DNA of 64,000 bases from Phyllobacterium sp. 21LDTY02-6 (GTDB lineage: Bacteria; Pseudomonadota; Alphaproteobacteria; Rhizobiales; Rhizobiaceae), in contig NZ_JAMJWD020000005.1 of NCBI RefSeq assembly GCF_023554255.2, positions 62,001-126,000 of the forward strand, read 5' to 3'. Made by a program: the position numbers and the translations under genes. Positions 7,915 to 17,602 of the stretch are shown in pieces (positions within the stretch are counted from its first letter, which is position 1; every line of letters starts with the position of its first letter). Under the pieces are notes generated by a model. The model did no database searches and had not been told where the DNA came from. It worked only from the letters and a program-made list of their open reading frames with translations.

Positions 7915-8637
7915 ATGAACCTGGAAGGGGCGACAGACGCCGTGCGCTTGCGCGGCGTCGAATTCAAGTGGAACACGCGAGACGCGTTTGGTCTCTCAAT
8001 CAGCGAGTTTCAGGTTCTCCGCGGCGAGCGTCTCCTGCTGCTTGGCGCATCCGGCAGCGGAAAATCGACGCTGCTCAGTCTGCTGACCGGCATCGCATTG
8101 GCGCAAGCCGGAAACGTGGAAACACTTGGTCAACGGCTTGATAAATTAGGCAGCAGTGAACGCGACCGGTTTCGGGCGGAGCATTTCGGCATCATCTTCC
8201 AGATGTTCAACCTCCTCCCCTATGGCGCCGTCATCGACAATGTGCTGCTGCCGCTCAGCTTTGCACCGCAACGTCGCGCACGCGCAACGGCCGCTGGCGG
8301 CACCGACAGCGAAGCCCGGCGCCTCCTGTCGGCCCTGGGACTTCCGGCGGATATCGGGCGGCAGACAGCGTCCACTTTGAGCGTCGGCCAGCAGCAACGC
8401 GTCGCGACGGCACGGGCGCTTATCGGCTCGCCCGAGATTATTGTCGCCGACGAGCCGACATCGGCTCTCGACGACGATCGGCAGCAGGACTTTCTCGACC
8501 TGCTGTTCCGTCAGATCGACGCCACGAATGCAACCCTGATCATGGTCAGTCACGACCGGCGCCTGGCGCAACATTTCACCAGAGTGGTCGAGGTCAACGA
8601 CATTCTGAGAGCGTCGAAAAGCGGAGCCCGAGCATGA
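7915..8637 (+). CDS. ABC transporter ATPase, LolD/MacB type
   Basis: 240 residues with a Walker A GASGSGKST near residue 44, the Q-loop region FQMFNLLPYGAVIDNVLLPL, the variant signature LSVGQQQR (Val for the second Gly position of LSGGQ), and Walker B IIVADEPTSALDD. This is the LolD/MacB-like class that drives FtsX-type permeases. The start lies one base after the zrgA stop and the stop overlaps the permease start by four bases, so all four genes form one operon. I infer that it energises the ZrgA-linked zinc system. A lipoprotein or toxin extruder is the alternative from the protein family alone. Confidence 0.87.
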   Translation: MNLEGATDAVRLRGVEFKWNTRDAFGLSISEFQVLRGERLLLLGASGSGKSTLLSLLTGIALAQAGNVETLGQRLDKLGSSERDRFRAEHFGIIFQMFNLLPYGAVIDNVLLPLSFAPQRRARATAAGGTDSEARRLLSALGLPADIGRQTASTLSVGQQQRVATARALIGSPEIIVADEPTSALDDDRQQDFLDLLFRQIDATNATLIMVSHDRRLAQHFTRVVEVNDILRASKSGARA

Positions 8638-9890
8638 CTGTCGCACGTCTCGCTCTGCAATCGCTGCGTAACCGCTGGGTTACCGTGACGCTCACAATTC
8701 TCGCAATCTCGGTCAGCGTCATGCTTCTGCTCGGTGTCGAGAAAGTGCGCAGTGGCGCGCGAGACAGCTTTGCCGGGACCGTGTCTGGTGCGGATCTGGT
8801 CATTGGCGCGCGATCGGGTGGCATGCAACTCCTTCTCTACTCGGTGTTCCACATTGGCAACGCCACCAACAATGTCACCTGGCGCAGCTACGAAGACATC
8901 GTTTCGCGCCCGGAGGTAGCCTGGGCAATTCCGCTTGCCCTTGGCGACAGCCACCGTGGCTTTCGCGTTATCGGGACGACACCGGACTATTTCGCGCACC
9001 TTCAGTATCGCGGCGGCCAAACCCTGAAGTTTGCCGCCGGCGCAGCCTTTAATGACCTCTTCGATGTCGTCCTCGGCGCGGACGTCGCGAGCCGGCTTGA
9101 CTATTCGATCGGCGACAAAATCACCGTAGCGCACGGCGTGGGCTCCCTTGGGCCGCAGCATGACGACCTCCCGTTTCGCGTGTCCGGCATTTTGGCGCGT
9201 ACCGGCACGCCGGTGGATAAATCACTCCATGTCAGTCTCAAGGCTATCGAGGCCATTCATGTCGACTGGCGGTCTGGTTCGCGGATCCCGGGACTAGCGA
9301 CGACGGCCGACCGTCTGCGGCAGATGCCGCTTCCTCCGAGGGCGATAACCGCGGCCATCATCGGCTTGAAGTCGCGCCTGCAAGTCATTGGATTTCAGCG
9401 CACTGTCAACGAGTACAGAGCTGAACCATTATCAGGCGTCATGCCCGGCGTGGCTTTGCAGGAGATGTGGGGACTGATCGGCACCGCCGAGACCGCATTG
9501 CTGGGCGTGTCGGCCATGGTCGTCGTGACCTCGATGCTCGGTTTGTCGGCGATGATCCTGTCGACGCTCAACGAGCGACGTCGTGAAATCGCAATATTGC
9601 GTTCGCTGGGGGCGAGACCCGGCACGGTCGCAGGACTTCTCGTCGGAGAGGCGACACTGCTGACGGTGGCGGGGATCGCAATCGGTACCGCCGCGCTTTA
9701 TGCGGTCCTGGTGGTGGCCCGCCCCATTATTGACAGGCAGTTCGGCATCGACATCGGCGTTCAGCCTCCATCCACGACCGATGCTCTGTTGCTATTGGCA
9801 ATATTGATCGGCGGAATGGCCGCCGGTGTCCTGCCGGCATACGGTGCCTACAGGATGTCGCTCGCAAATGGCATGAGGATGAGAACATGA
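8634..9890 (+). CDS. FtsX-like ABC transporter permease
   Basis: 418 residues. One N-terminal membrane helix (WVTVTLTILAISVSVMLLLG) is followed by a large periplasmic domain of roughly 240 residues. Three C-terminal helices carry the FtsX-domain consensus (SMLGLSAMILSTLNERRREI, AILRSLGARPGTVAGLLVGE). MacB-type permeases with this layout act mechanically on periplasmic partners and do not form a classical channel. It overlaps the ATPase stop (ATGA) and the following DUF3299 start (ATGA). In this operon it presumably works with the ZrgA-like and DUF3299 proteins. Confidence 0.87.
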   Translation: MTVARLALQSLRNRWVTVTLTILAISVSVMLLLGVEKVRSGARDSFAGTVSGADLVIGARSGGMQLLLYSVFHIGNATNNVTWRSYEDIVSRPEVAWAIPLALGDSHRGFRVIGTTPDYFAHLQYRGGQTLKFAAGAAFNDLFDVVLGADVASRLDYSIGDKITVAHGVGSLGPQHDDLPFRVSGILARTGTPVDKSLHVSLKAIEAIHVDWRSGSRIPGLATTADRLRQMPLPPRAITAAIIGLKSRLQVIGFQRTVNEYRAEPLSGVMPGVALQEMWGLIGTAETALLGVSAMVVVTSMLGLSAMILSTLNERRREIAILRSLGARPGTVAGLLVGEATLLTVAGIAIGTAALYAVLVVARPIIDRQFGIDIGVQPPSTTDALLLLAILIGGMAAGVLPAYGAYRMSLANGMRMRT

Positions 9891-10615
9891 TCACTTCCAG
9901 ATTTTTCTTCTGCAATGCGAGATCGATGGTCCACTGCATCGCTCTCGTCCTGGCTGTTTTGGGTCTTGGCTGCGATGCGGCATTCAGTGAAGGCGCTACC
10001 CAGCTGAAATGGGAGATGCTGGTGCCGTCGACAGAGCCGCTGGCAAATTTCCCGCAAGAACTTCCCATTGAGCAGCAGGAGGCCTTGAGAAATGTCCTTT
10101 ACTGGAAAGGTCACCCGTCGGGCGAATTGAGCGAAGAATTTGCCCTTCAGCGCGACGAGGCCAAAAAAAGGGTCGACGCCGACAGGGAGAAACTCGCAAA
10201 GCAAGGCGTCGATCTTGACGCGCTTTACGAACGATATGCGATCTGGGCTGGAGAAACCGAGAGGCGTGGAACCCTCACCGAGAAGAAGCATGACGGCAAG
10301 CGGGTCGCCATAGCCGGCTATCTTCTGCCCTTGGATTTTGATCCAAAGGGTACCACCGAATTTCTGCTCGTCCCTTATTTCGGTGCTTGCATCCATGAGC
10401 CGCCGCCGCCGCCGAACCAGGTGATCTATCTGAAAGCCTCCGCTCCATACGCACCCACGAGTCTGTTCGAAGGTGTGCTGATAACAGGAACAATGCGAGT
10501 ACAATCTGCAAAGAAAGACCTCTCCTTCGTCGACGGTTCAAGCAAAGTTGCTTCGGGTTACGTCCTGGAGGGCGAAACCATCGAGCCCTATCAACACGAA
10601 GAAGGCGGGCAATAG
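9887..10615 (+). CDS. DUF3299 periplasmic protein
   Basis: 242 residues with an N-terminal hydrophobic signal (IALVLAVLGLGCDAAFS). The C-terminal half carries the DUF3299 pattern: GKRVAIAGYLLPLDF, then FLLVPYFGACIHEPPPPPNQ with its conserved Cys-x-His before the proline run, and later VLITGTMRV. The family is commonly coded next to ZrgA-type ABC clusters; its biochemical role is unknown to me. The Cys/His motif suggests metal or thiol chemistry, but that is inference. A coiled, charged region (about residues 75-115) precedes the domain. It is the last gene of the four-gene overlapping operon. Confidence 0.82.
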   Translation: MITSRFFFCNARSMVHCIALVLAVLGLGCDAAFSEGATQLKWEMLVPSTEPLANFPQELPIEQQEALRNVLYWKGHPSGELSEEFALQRDEAKKRVDADREKLAKQGVDLDALYERYAIWAGETERRGTLTEKKHDGKRVAIAGYLLPLDFDPKGTTEFLLVPYFGACIHEPPPPPNQVIYLKASAPYAPTSLFEGVLITGTMRVQSAKKDLSFVDGSSKVASGYVLEGETIEPYQHEEGGQ

Positions 10616-10736
10616 TGGCCAAGTTCTGCAGGAGGCCGTAGCCGTCCGCGGTCAGAGGCTGGCACGAAGGTCGAGTTGATGGTGTATCCACTTTCGACGA
10701 CGTTCAATCATCCCGCGCGTCGGTGGGTGGATGCGC

Positions 10737-12422
10737 TCAGCGAAACCCGGTGACCCTGAGCACCTCCGCCGGAGAGGTGAGACCTTGCCCAGCCTTCCTG
10801 GCAGCGTCATGGGCCATCGTGCTCATGCCCCGCTCCAGCGCGAGCGCTTCGATCCTGGAGTGATCTGCCCCTTGTGAAGCGAGTTCCGTGATCGCCTCGT
10901 CAAGGACGAGGATCTCGAACACGGCGATGCGGCCGCGATACCCTGTGCCGTTGCAACGGCCGCAGCCCACAGCGTTGTACACTTTCTGGCCTGGCGCGAA
11001 CCCGACAGCCTGGTAGCGCGTGTCGGAGGAAAAAGTGTCGGGCGAGAGAATTCCTTCCTGCTTGCAGTGATCGCACAGCCGCCGCAGCAGGCGCTGGGAG
11101 ATGATGCCCCGTACGGCGCCGACCAGCAGATAGGTCTCGACACCCAGGTCGCGCATGCGCGTGAAGGCCGCTGCCGCGGTGTTCGCGTGGACGGTAGTGA
11201 GTACGAGGTGTCCGGTGAGCGCTGCCTGGACTGCGGCCCGTGCGGTCTCGCCATCGCGTATCTCGCCGACCAGGATTACGTCGGGATCCTGACGTACGAA
11301 CGTTCGGATCGCCGACGAGAAGGTGATGTCGATCGCCGAGTTGATCTGCGACTGCACGATGCCGGGGATCTGGTACTCGACGGGATCCTCGATGGTAACG
11401 ATCTTGCGGCTCGGATCGTTGAGCTTTGAGAGCGCTGCGGCGAGCGTCGTCGTCTTGCCGCTGCCGGTCGGGCCCGCGACGGCGATCATTCCATGGGTAT
11501 GCTCAAGCAGGCGGTTCAGCGTCTGTTGTTCCTCCTCGTCCAGGCCTACGCCCGCAAAATCCAGCAGGGCGCTGTCGCGGTGCAGGATGCGCATGACGAC
11601 GGTCTCACCATGGATGGCGGAGAGGGTAGCAACACGCAGTTCGACTTCGCGGTCACCTATGGGAAGGCGCATCGCGCCATCCTGAGGCTTGCGGCGCTCG
11701 GTGATGTCGAGGCCGGCGAGAACCTTGATGCGCGACACGATCGCATCGCCCATTTCGTGCGGCGGTGAAGGCATGATCCGCAAGACACCGTCAATGCGGA
11801 AACGCATCACGAGCCGTCCGCGCATCGGTTCGAGATGGATGTCGGTCGCCCTCAGGTCGAGCGCGCGCCTGAAGATGTCGTCAACGATAACCACGACCGG
11901 CGCGCCGCTCGCGAGATCCCTCAGACTTGCAATAGCCGCTTCGGAGGTTGCTCCTTCGCCGGTGACCTGGGCAACATCCTGGGTGCCGGAAAGGCGTTCC
12001 AGGCAGGATTCCAGGTCGGGTGCGGGAACTACGCAGACCTCGACGTCACTATCCAGAACGGATCGCAGCGCCTCTATCGGATCTGCGTCTCCGGGATGGA
12101 GAACCCCTATGACGGCGCTCCCGTCAGGCGCCGTGAGCGGCGCGATCCAGTTCTCCACAAGAAATCGGTTTGAGAGGTTCTGCGCGGCGGGCCTGTAGTC
12201 GGCGAGTTGCTGCCGGTCGAGAAGCCGCACGCCATAATAGGAGGACAGGAAGCCTGCGAGGGCATCGGCATCGACGATCTGCGCTTCGATCAGGCGGTGC
12301 AGGTCGGAGGCTCGCGAGGCCGTACTTTCACCGAAAAGGCCCCGTGTTGCCTCGCGGCTCGCCAGTCCGGCATCGGCCATGGACGACAGGAGCGAGTGTG
12401 AGTCTGTATGTTGCAGGTTCAT
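10737..12422 (-). CDS. gspE: T2SS assembly ATPase GspE
   Basis: Cytoplasmic ATPase that powers pseudopilus extension. 561 residues with an N1-type domain for docking to GspL, DIHLEPMRGRLVMRFRIDG, Walker A GPTGSGKTTT (about residue 317), Asp box IEDPVEYQIPGIVQSQ, Walker B ILVGEIRDGETA and the His box TGHLVLTTVHAN. A zinc-binding CxxC pair typical of GspE/PilB also appears (CDHC near 449 and GCGRC near 489). It lies 81 bases downstream of pntB on the same strand, far from gspF, to which it is normally adjacent. Whether it has its own promoter or is read through from pnt cannot be decided. Confidence 0.95.
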   Translation of the reverse strand: MNLQHTDSHSLLSSMADAGLASREATRGLFGESTASRASDLHRLIEAQIVDADALAGFLSSYYGVRLLDRQQLADYRPAAQNLSNRFLVENWIAPLTAPDGSAVIGVLHPGDADPIEALRSVLDSDVEVCVVPAPDLESCLERLSGTQDVAQVTGEGATSEAAIASLRDLASGAPVVVIVDDIFRRALDLRATDIHLEPMRGRLVMRFRIDGVLRIMPSPPHEMGDAIVSRIKVLAGLDITERRKPQDGAMRLPIGDREVELRVATLSAIHGETVVMRILHRDSALLDFAGVGLDEEEQQTLNRLLEHTHGMIAVAGPTGSGKTTTLAAALSKLNDPSRKIVTIEDPVEYQIPGIVQSQINSAIDITFSSAIRTFVRQDPDVILVGEIRDGETARAAVQAALTGHLVLTTVHANTAAAAFTRMRDLGVETYLLVGAVRGIISQRLLRRLCDHCKQEGILSPDTFSSDTRYQAVGFAPGQKVYNAVGCGRCNGTGYRGRIAVFEILVLDEAITELASQGADHSRIEALALERGMSTMAHDAARKAGQGLTSPAEVLRVTGFR

Positions 12423-12503
12423 CGAACTTACCCGACTGCGCCGCGTTGGAATGAGCGGGCTTGGAGTGACTGGAACCTTTCCCGCTTCATCGCCTTGCCG
12501 AGC

Positions 12504-13904
12504 TCAGTGATCCATTGCCTTGACGATACCCTCGGTCATCTTCTTGGCGTCGCCAAGCAGCATCATCGTGCCGTCCTTGTAGAACAGTGTATTGTCGATG
12601 CCAGCATAGCCGGAGCCGAGCGAGCGTTTGACGAAAAGGCAAGTGCGAGCCTTGTCGACGTCGAGGATCGGCATGCCGTAGATCGGCGAGGTCTTGTCGT
12701 CGCGCGCCGACGGGTTGGTGACATCATTGGCGCCGATGACGTAAGCAACGTCGGCCTGCGCGAACTCGGAATTGATGTCCTCCAACTCGAACACTTCGTC
12801 GTAGGGCACGTTGGCTTCGGCCAGCAGCACGTTCATGTGGCCAGGCATGCGGCCGGCGACCGGATGAATGGCGTATTTCACCTCGACGCCATTGGCCTTG
12901 AGCTTGTCGGCCATTTCGCGAAGCGCGTGCTGCGCCTGCGCCACCGCCATGCCGTAACCCGGCACGATGATGACCTTTTGCGCGTTCAACATCAGGTAGG
13001 CGGCGTCGTCTGCCGCGCCCTGCTTGACCGAACGCTCGATGCCGTCGTCGCCAGCAGCCGCGGCCGCGTCACCGCCAAAACCGCCGAGAATGACCGAGAT
13101 GAAGGAACGGTTCATGCCCTTGCACATGATGTAGGACAGGATCGCGCCGGACGAACCGACCAGCGCGCCGGTGATGATCAGCGCGAGATTACCAAGCGTG
13201 AAGCCCAGTGCAGCCGCGGCCCAACCCGAATAGGAATTGAGCATCGAGACGACGACCGGCATGTCCGCGCCACCGATCGGGATGATCAGGAGAATGCCGA
13301 GCAAGAGCGACAGGACAACGATCATCCAGAAGATCGTGGTCGACTGCGTAGTGACCATCAGGACGACGAGAACCACGAGCGCAATCGCGATGCCGGCGTT
13401 TAATACGTGGCGCAACGGCAGCATGATCGGCTTGCCGGACATGCGCCCGTCGAGCTTGAGGAAGGCGATGATCGAGCCTGTGAAAGTCACCGCGCCGATA
13501 GCAACGCCGAGACTCATTTCGATGATCGCCTGGGTGTGGATGGCGCCGACAAGGCCGATGCCGAAGCTTTCAGGCGCGTAGACAGCTGCCGCTGCCACCA
13601 GAACGGCGGCAAGGCCGACAAGGCTGTGGAAGGCGGCGACGAGCTGCGGCATCGACGTCATGGCAATGCGGCGCGCAGTGATCGCGCCGATGCCACCACC
13701 GACCAGCAAACCTAGCAGGATCAGCGCGAAGCCGGTTGGCGACGGAACTGCCAGAGCCAGGGTCGTCACGACGGCGATCGTCATGCCGACCATGCCGTAG
13801 ACATTGCCCTGACGGCTGGTCGTGGGATGCGACAGGCCGCGCAGGGCCATAATGAACAGTACCCCGGAGACGAGGTAGAGGAAGGAGGCGACGTTCTGGC
13901 TCAT
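12504..13904 (-). CDS. pntB: NAD(P) transhydrogenase subunit beta
   Basis: The membrane plus NADP-binding subunit of proton-translocating transhydrogenase (NADH + NADP+ to NAD+ + NADPH, driven by the proton gradient). 466 residues: about nine hydrophobic helices, then the dIII domain with IIVPGYGMAVAQAQHALREM and the conserved HPVAGRMPGHMNVLLAEA, ending in the family motif region KRSLGSGYAGIDNTLFY. It lies 10 bases downstream of pntAB. It is the last gene of pntAA-pntAB-pntB, with gspE following. Confidence 0.96.
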   Translation of the reverse strand: MSQNVASFLYLVSGVLFIMALRGLSHPTTSRQGNVYGMVGMTIAVVTTLALAVPSPTGFALILLGLLVGGGIGAITARRIAMTSMPQLVAAFHSLVGLAAVLVAAAAVYAPESFGIGLVGAIHTQAIIEMSLGVAIGAVTFTGSIIAFLKLDGRMSGKPIMLPLRHVLNAGIAIALVVLVVLMVTTQSTTIFWMIVVLSLLLGILLIIPIGGADMPVVVSMLNSYSGWAAAALGFTLGNLALIITGALVGSSGAILSYIMCKGMNRSFISVILGGFGGDAAAAAGDDGIERSVKQGAADDAAYLMLNAQKVIIVPGYGMAVAQAQHALREMADKLKANGVEVKYAIHPVAGRMPGHMNVLLAEANVPYDEVFELEDINSEFAQADVAYVIGANDVTNPSARDDKTSPIYGMPILDVDKARTCLFVKRSLGSGYAGIDNTLFYKDGTMMLLGDAKKMTEGIVKAMDH

Positions 13905-13914
13905 GCGTTTTGCC

Positions 13915-14286
13915 TCACTTCTCTTTTTTCTTGTACATCGCCAGCATGCGCTGGGTAACGAGGAAGCCGCCGAAGATGTTCACCGATGCGAGGATGACCG
14001 CGACGAAGCCGAAGCCCAACGCAGCGCCTGACGCGGAGATGCCGACGGCAAGGAGCGCACCCACGATGATGACTGATGAAACCGCGTTCGTGACCGCCAT
14101 CAACGGCGTGTGCAGCGCTGGCGTGACGGACCAGACGACGTAGTAGCCGACAAAGATCGCCAGCACGAAGATGGCCAGGCGGAAGACGAAGGGATCGACC
14201 GCACCGCCGGTCGCGGTGTGAACCGCCGCACCTGCTGCATCGGCGATTGCCTGATCGAGGCTGTCGAGAGCGGATTTTTCCATCAT
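13915..14286 (-). CDS. pntAB: NAD(P) transhydrogenase subunit alpha part 2
   Basis: The small membrane part of the split alpha subunit, 123 residues with three to four hydrophobic helices ([53 protein letters not shown]). Alphaproteobacteria usually carry alpha as two polypeptides, unlike E. coli PntA. The ATG at 14286 overlaps the pntAA stop, with a GGAGGGG site inside the end of pntAA. A second ATG directly follows and could also serve. Confidence 0.94.
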   Translation of the reverse strand: MMEKSALDSLDQAIADAAGAAVHTATGGAVDPFVFRLAIFVLAIFVGYYVVWSVTPALHTPLMAVTNAVSSVIIVGALLAVGISASGAALGFGFVAVILASVNIFGGFLVTQRMLAMYKKKEK

Positions 14287-15506
14287 ACCCCTCCTTTGGT
14301 CTTCGCCGCGCCTGCCTTCTTGGCAGCGGCGGGCCTGGGCGGCGATTTCTTCGGCGCGGCCTTCACCGGTGCCTTACCGGCAAAAGTGGGGTGAATGACA
14401 GCGCCCTCATGCGTGAGCAGGGTTGCCTTCACCAGTTCATCGTCCGGCTTGATGGCAAGCGTTCTGGTGGTCTTGTCGACCAGCGTCTCAAGGAACGCAT
14501 AAAGGTTCATGGCGTAGAGCTGCGAGGCGGAAGCAGCGAGGCGGCCAGCGACGTTGAGATGGCCGACTATCTTGACGCCGTTGGCCGTGGTGACGACCTT
14601 GCCGGCGACGGCGCCTTCGACATTGCCGCCGCGCTCGACCGCCAGATCGACGATGACCGAGCCTGGCTTCATCGAGGCGACCATCGCCGCCGAGATCAGC
14701 TTCGGAGCGGGGCGGCCGGGGATCAGCGCGGTGGTGATGACGATGTCCTGCTTGGCGATATGGTCGGCGGTGAGCGCCGCCTGCTTGGCCTGATATTCCT
14801 TGGACATTTCCTTGGCGTAGCCGCCGGCAGTCTCCGCCGCCTTGAACTCGTCGTCCTCGACGGCGAGGAACTTCGCTCCCAGCGACGCAACCTGTTCCTT
14901 GGCGGCCGGACGGACGTCGGTCGCGGTGACCACGGCGCCCAGGCGCCGGGCAGTGGCAATCGCCTGAAGGCCGGCGACGCCAACACCCATGATGAATACC
15001 TTGGCGGCAGGAACAGTGCCGGCCGCCGTCATCATCATCGGGAGCGCGCGATCATATTCGGCTGCTGCATCCACCACGGCTTGGTATCCCGCCAGATTGG
15101 CTTGGCTGGATAGGATGTCCATGGACTGGGCGCGCGTGATGCGCGGCATGAATTCCATTGCAAAGGCCGAGACACCGGCTGCCGCCATCGCGGCGACGGC
15201 GTCGTCATTGCCATACGGATCCATGGCGGCGATCACGGCGGCGCCGCGCTTATAGGATTTGAGCTCTGTCGTGTTAGGACGGCGAACCTTCAGAATCACA
15301 TCCGCGCGGGCCGCATCGGATGCGGAACCAATAGTGGCACCGGACTTCGCGTAGTCTTCGTCGACGATGCGTGACAGTGTGCCCGCTCCGCTCTCAACCA
15401 CCACGTCGAAGCCAAGGGCGACCATACGCTTCACCGTATCGGTGGACGCCGCGACACGGGGTTCGCCCGAGCCCCCCTCGGCGGGAATGAAGATGATCTG
15501 GCTCAC
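14283..15506 (-). CDS. pntAA: NAD(P) transhydrogenase subunit alpha part 1
   Basis: The NAD(H)-binding dI subunit, 407 residues, in the alanine dehydrogenase/transhydrogenase fold. Visible signatures are [34 protein letters not shown] (Rossmann Gly motif) and the mobile loop area [15 protein letters not shown]. The tail after residue 375 is rich in Lys/Ala/Pro and probably a flexible linker. The start is GTG at 15506, with GGAGGGG nine bases upstream. It is the first gene of the pnt operon; the promoter must lie in the 420-base gap to gspL. Confidence 0.95.
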   Translation of the reverse strand: MSQIIFIPAEGGSGEPRVAASTDTVKRMVALGFDVVVESGAGTLSRIVDEDYAKSGATIGSASDAARADVILKVRRPNTTELKSYKRGAAVIAAMDPYGNDDAVAAMAAAGVSAFAMEFMPRITRAQSMDILSSQANLAGYQAVVDAAAEYDRALPMMMTAAGTVPAAKVFIMGVGVAGLQAIATARRLGAVVTATDVRPAAKEQVASLGAKFLAVEDDEFKAAETAGGYAKEMSKEYQAKQAALTADHIAKQDIVITTALIPGRPAPKLISAAMVASMKPGSVIVDLAVERGGNVEGAVAGKVVTTANGVKIVGHLNVAGRLAASASQLYAMNLYAFLETLVDKTTRTLAIKPDDELVKATLLTHEGAVIHPTFAGKAPVKAAPKKSPPRPAAAKKAGAAKTKGGV

Positions 15507-15926
15507 GCTGGCTACCCCTCCCCGGCACGCGGCGCATCTCCGCGCCTGCCATATCGTTCAGATTTTCACTACATTCCACAAAATGGGCATGTTGTCCACA
15601 TATTTTACCACGGGTACTTGTCCGACAATTGCCGATGCCATATCAATGGCTAAACGACAGTTCTGGGAGGTGTAGATTTCCAAGATCAATGCTGCGAAGC
15701 GGCTGCAATCACCTGAGTGGCTCGACAATCCCGGCATGACGGCGCTCTATCTCTGCAACTCCACCCGTCAGGATTGGTCGTCCCAGTCTGCGTTCAAGAT
15801 CGGTGCCCGATGGGCGAATAGCTGTGATTGATCTGGAATGAGGCCTGAGGGTAAGCTATGACTATTTTGACGCGGCAACGGATCTTTGGATCCTGTGCCG
15901 GCTTTCAGCTCTAAGGTTTGACCGGA
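15507..15926. other. Intergenic region between divergent pntAA and gspL
   Basis: 420 bases that must contain the promoters of both divergent operons. There is a moderately AT-rich stretch near 15565-15640. I see no convincing gene. An open frame of about 50 codons ending near 15830 lacks a proper start. An 18-codon frame (ATG 15858, GAGGG upstream, stop near 15915) ends just before gspL and could be a leader peptide, but nothing else supports it. Confidence 0.4.
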
Positions 15927-16994
15927 ATGGCTTCTCCTTTCACCGCGGTCATCCGCGGCATGGATGACTGGATCGCGGGACCGGCCTCCCTGCTGGATGA
16001 ACTCGCGCGCGTCAAATCCAGCAGCCGCGTGGTCGCGCGGGTCACGGACGACGAGAGCGCGCTTGAAATCGAGCCAGCGACCAGCCGAAAGCCGACAGCA
16101 GCCCTGTCGATACCGATTTCTCCAGACGGGCAGGCGCCGGCCGCATTACGCACCGCGGTGAACGGAAAGACGGTCCATCTCGGCATCCCGGCGAGCTGGA
16201 TGATCGCGCGCCGGGTCGAACTGCCGATGGAGGCTGCCAGCCACGTCGAGGGCATCGTTACCTCGCGGATGGGTGCGCTTTCTCCATTGCCTGCTTCCGA
16301 TATCTATTTCGGCCACAGGATCCTGGGGATCAGCCATGAGGCGCGGCAGATCACCGTTGCCGTCGCAATCGTCGCGAAGTCGCGTGTCGCTGCCGCCTTG
16401 GCCTGCCTGAATGCGGCCGAGGCCCGCCAGGTCGTGATCTCGGCGCCACTTCCGGAAGGCGATGCCGTAAGAGTATTGACACAGCGGCAACGGATCGCCG
16501 GCACGCGCGGCCGGATAAAGTTTGTCCTTGCCGGAATTCTGGGAGCAAGCCTGGTCGCTGCCGTCATGGCATCGGCGGTGCGGCCGATGATCCAGAACAG
16601 CTATGCCGAGCGTCGCGCCGCCGTCGAGATGCGGGCCGAGAAGGCGCGACAGGCAATCGCGCTGGCGGCGACTCCGGACAAGGCCGATACAGCACCGGAG
16701 CAGGAGGCGCTGAATATCAAGGACGACGCGATAAGCGCGCTCGGAGCATTGGACGACCTGGCTGCAGCCCTCCCGACACATTCATATGCCATTGAGGTGT
16801 CCTTCGCCAATGGCGGCATGCGCCTCTCGGGCCGCACCAGGGACGTCCCCGAAGTGTTGACCGCGCTGGAATCGTCTGGCCGCTTTGAAGACAGCAAGCT
16901 GGTCGGACCGGCCCTGCGCGGCGAGGATGGCGTCACCTCGGAGTTCGAGGTCGACACCCGCCCCCTCATCCGCACGGGGGGGCAGCTGCGATGA
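15927..16994 (+). CDS. gspL: T2SS inner-membrane platform protein GspL
   Basis: Bitopic protein linking the GspE ATPase to the periplasmic GspM. 355 residues: a cytoplasmic actin-like N-terminal half, one membrane helix near residues 192-215 (FVLAGILGASLVAAVMASAV), a coiled stretch, and a small periplasmic ferredoxin-like domain (HSYAIEVSFANGGMRLSGRT). Sequence identity to classical GspL is low, and the assignment rests on topology plus position before gspM. ATG 15927 is preferred over an in-frame TTG nine bases earlier because of AAGG spacing. Its stop overlaps the gspM start. It is the first gene of the eight-gene plus-strand operon. Confidence 0.75.
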   Translation: MASPFTAVIRGMDDWIAGPASLLDELARVKSSSRVVARVTDDESALEIEPATSRKPTAALSIPISPDGQAPAALRTAVNGKTVHLGIPASWMIARRVELPMEAASHVEGIVTSRMGALSPLPASDIYFGHRILGISHEARQITVAVAIVAKSRVAAALACLNAAEARQVVISAPLPEGDAVRVLTQRQRIAGTRGRIKFVLAGILGASLVAAVMASAVRPMIQNSYAERRAAVEMRAEKARQAIALAATPDKADTAPEQEALNIKDDAISALGALDDLAAALPTHSYAIEVSFANGGMRLSGRTRDVPEVLTALESSGRFEDSKLVGPALRGEDGVTSEFEVDTRPLIRTGGQLR

Positions 16995-17602
16995 CGACGA
17001 CACCCCTGTGGCGCGACACGCGGCTTCAATCCCTGGCCGTCATGGCGCTGCTGGTTGTCGGAGCTCTTGTAATCGTCGCCGATACCCTGCTGTCCTGGCG
17101 CGCGGAGGCGAGCGCGCTGGCGCTCTATGAGGAACGTACCGCCTTGCTTGAAAGCAAGGCGTCAACTTCCCCGGTTCAGCAAGGCGCGAACCAGGCTCTG
17201 GATCCCGGCGAGGGCAAGATCCTTCTCGATGCACAAACCAGCGGGCTCGTCTCCGCCGAATTCCAGCGTCTGCTCTCCAACCGGGTGGAACGCGTGGGCG
17301 CCGTTATCCGTCGCGTCGATGTTCCCACGGACGGTCAGGCCGCCAATATAGGCGATCCTCAGTTGGAGTCTTTGGAACGCATTCGTTTGACTGCCGATAT
17401 CGAGGTCTTGGAGCAATCGCTGCCCGATCTCATGTATGCAATCGAAGCTGGTTCGCCCGTCATGGTGGTTGATAACTTCAAGCTTCGATTGAACCGAAAG
17501 GTCGATATGTTGGGAGGAGATCAGACCTCGGGTTCCATGGATCAGCCGTTGTCGCTCAACGTTACTCTGTCGGCCTTCCGCGAGAAGGAACCCCAATCGT
17601 GA
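16991..17602 (+). CDS. gspM: T2SS protein GspM
   Basis: 203 residues with an N-terminal membrane anchor (LAVMALLVVGALVIVADTLL) and a periplasmic alpha/beta domain, the layout of GspM and the related PilO. The helix after the anchor is Ala/Glu/Leu-rich and likely coiled. The C-terminal part (ADIEVLEQSLPDLMYAIEAG, then MVVDNFKLRLN) resembles the GspM subtype b family. GspM pairs with GspL in the inner-membrane platform. It overlaps both neighbours by four bases. Confidence 0.78.
   Translation: MTTTPLWRDTRLQSLAVMALLVVGALVIVADTLLSWRAEASALALYEERTALLESKASTSPVQQGANQALDPGEGKILLDAQTSGLVSAEFQRLLSNRVERVGAVIRRVDVPTDGQAANIGDPQLESLERIRLTADIEVLEQSLPDLMYAIEAGSPVMVVDNFKLRLNRKVDMLGGDQTSGSMDQPLSLNVTLSAFREKEPQS

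Noticed and set aside
12408-13403. Plus-strand open frame opposite pntB
   Set aside because: Low-complexity His/Arg/Asp composition, a typical antisense shadow of a GC-rich gene.
15858-15914. Eighteen-codon frame before gspL as a leader peptide
   Set aside because: Only a possible GAGGG site supports it; no attenuator hairpins or regulatory codon runs.
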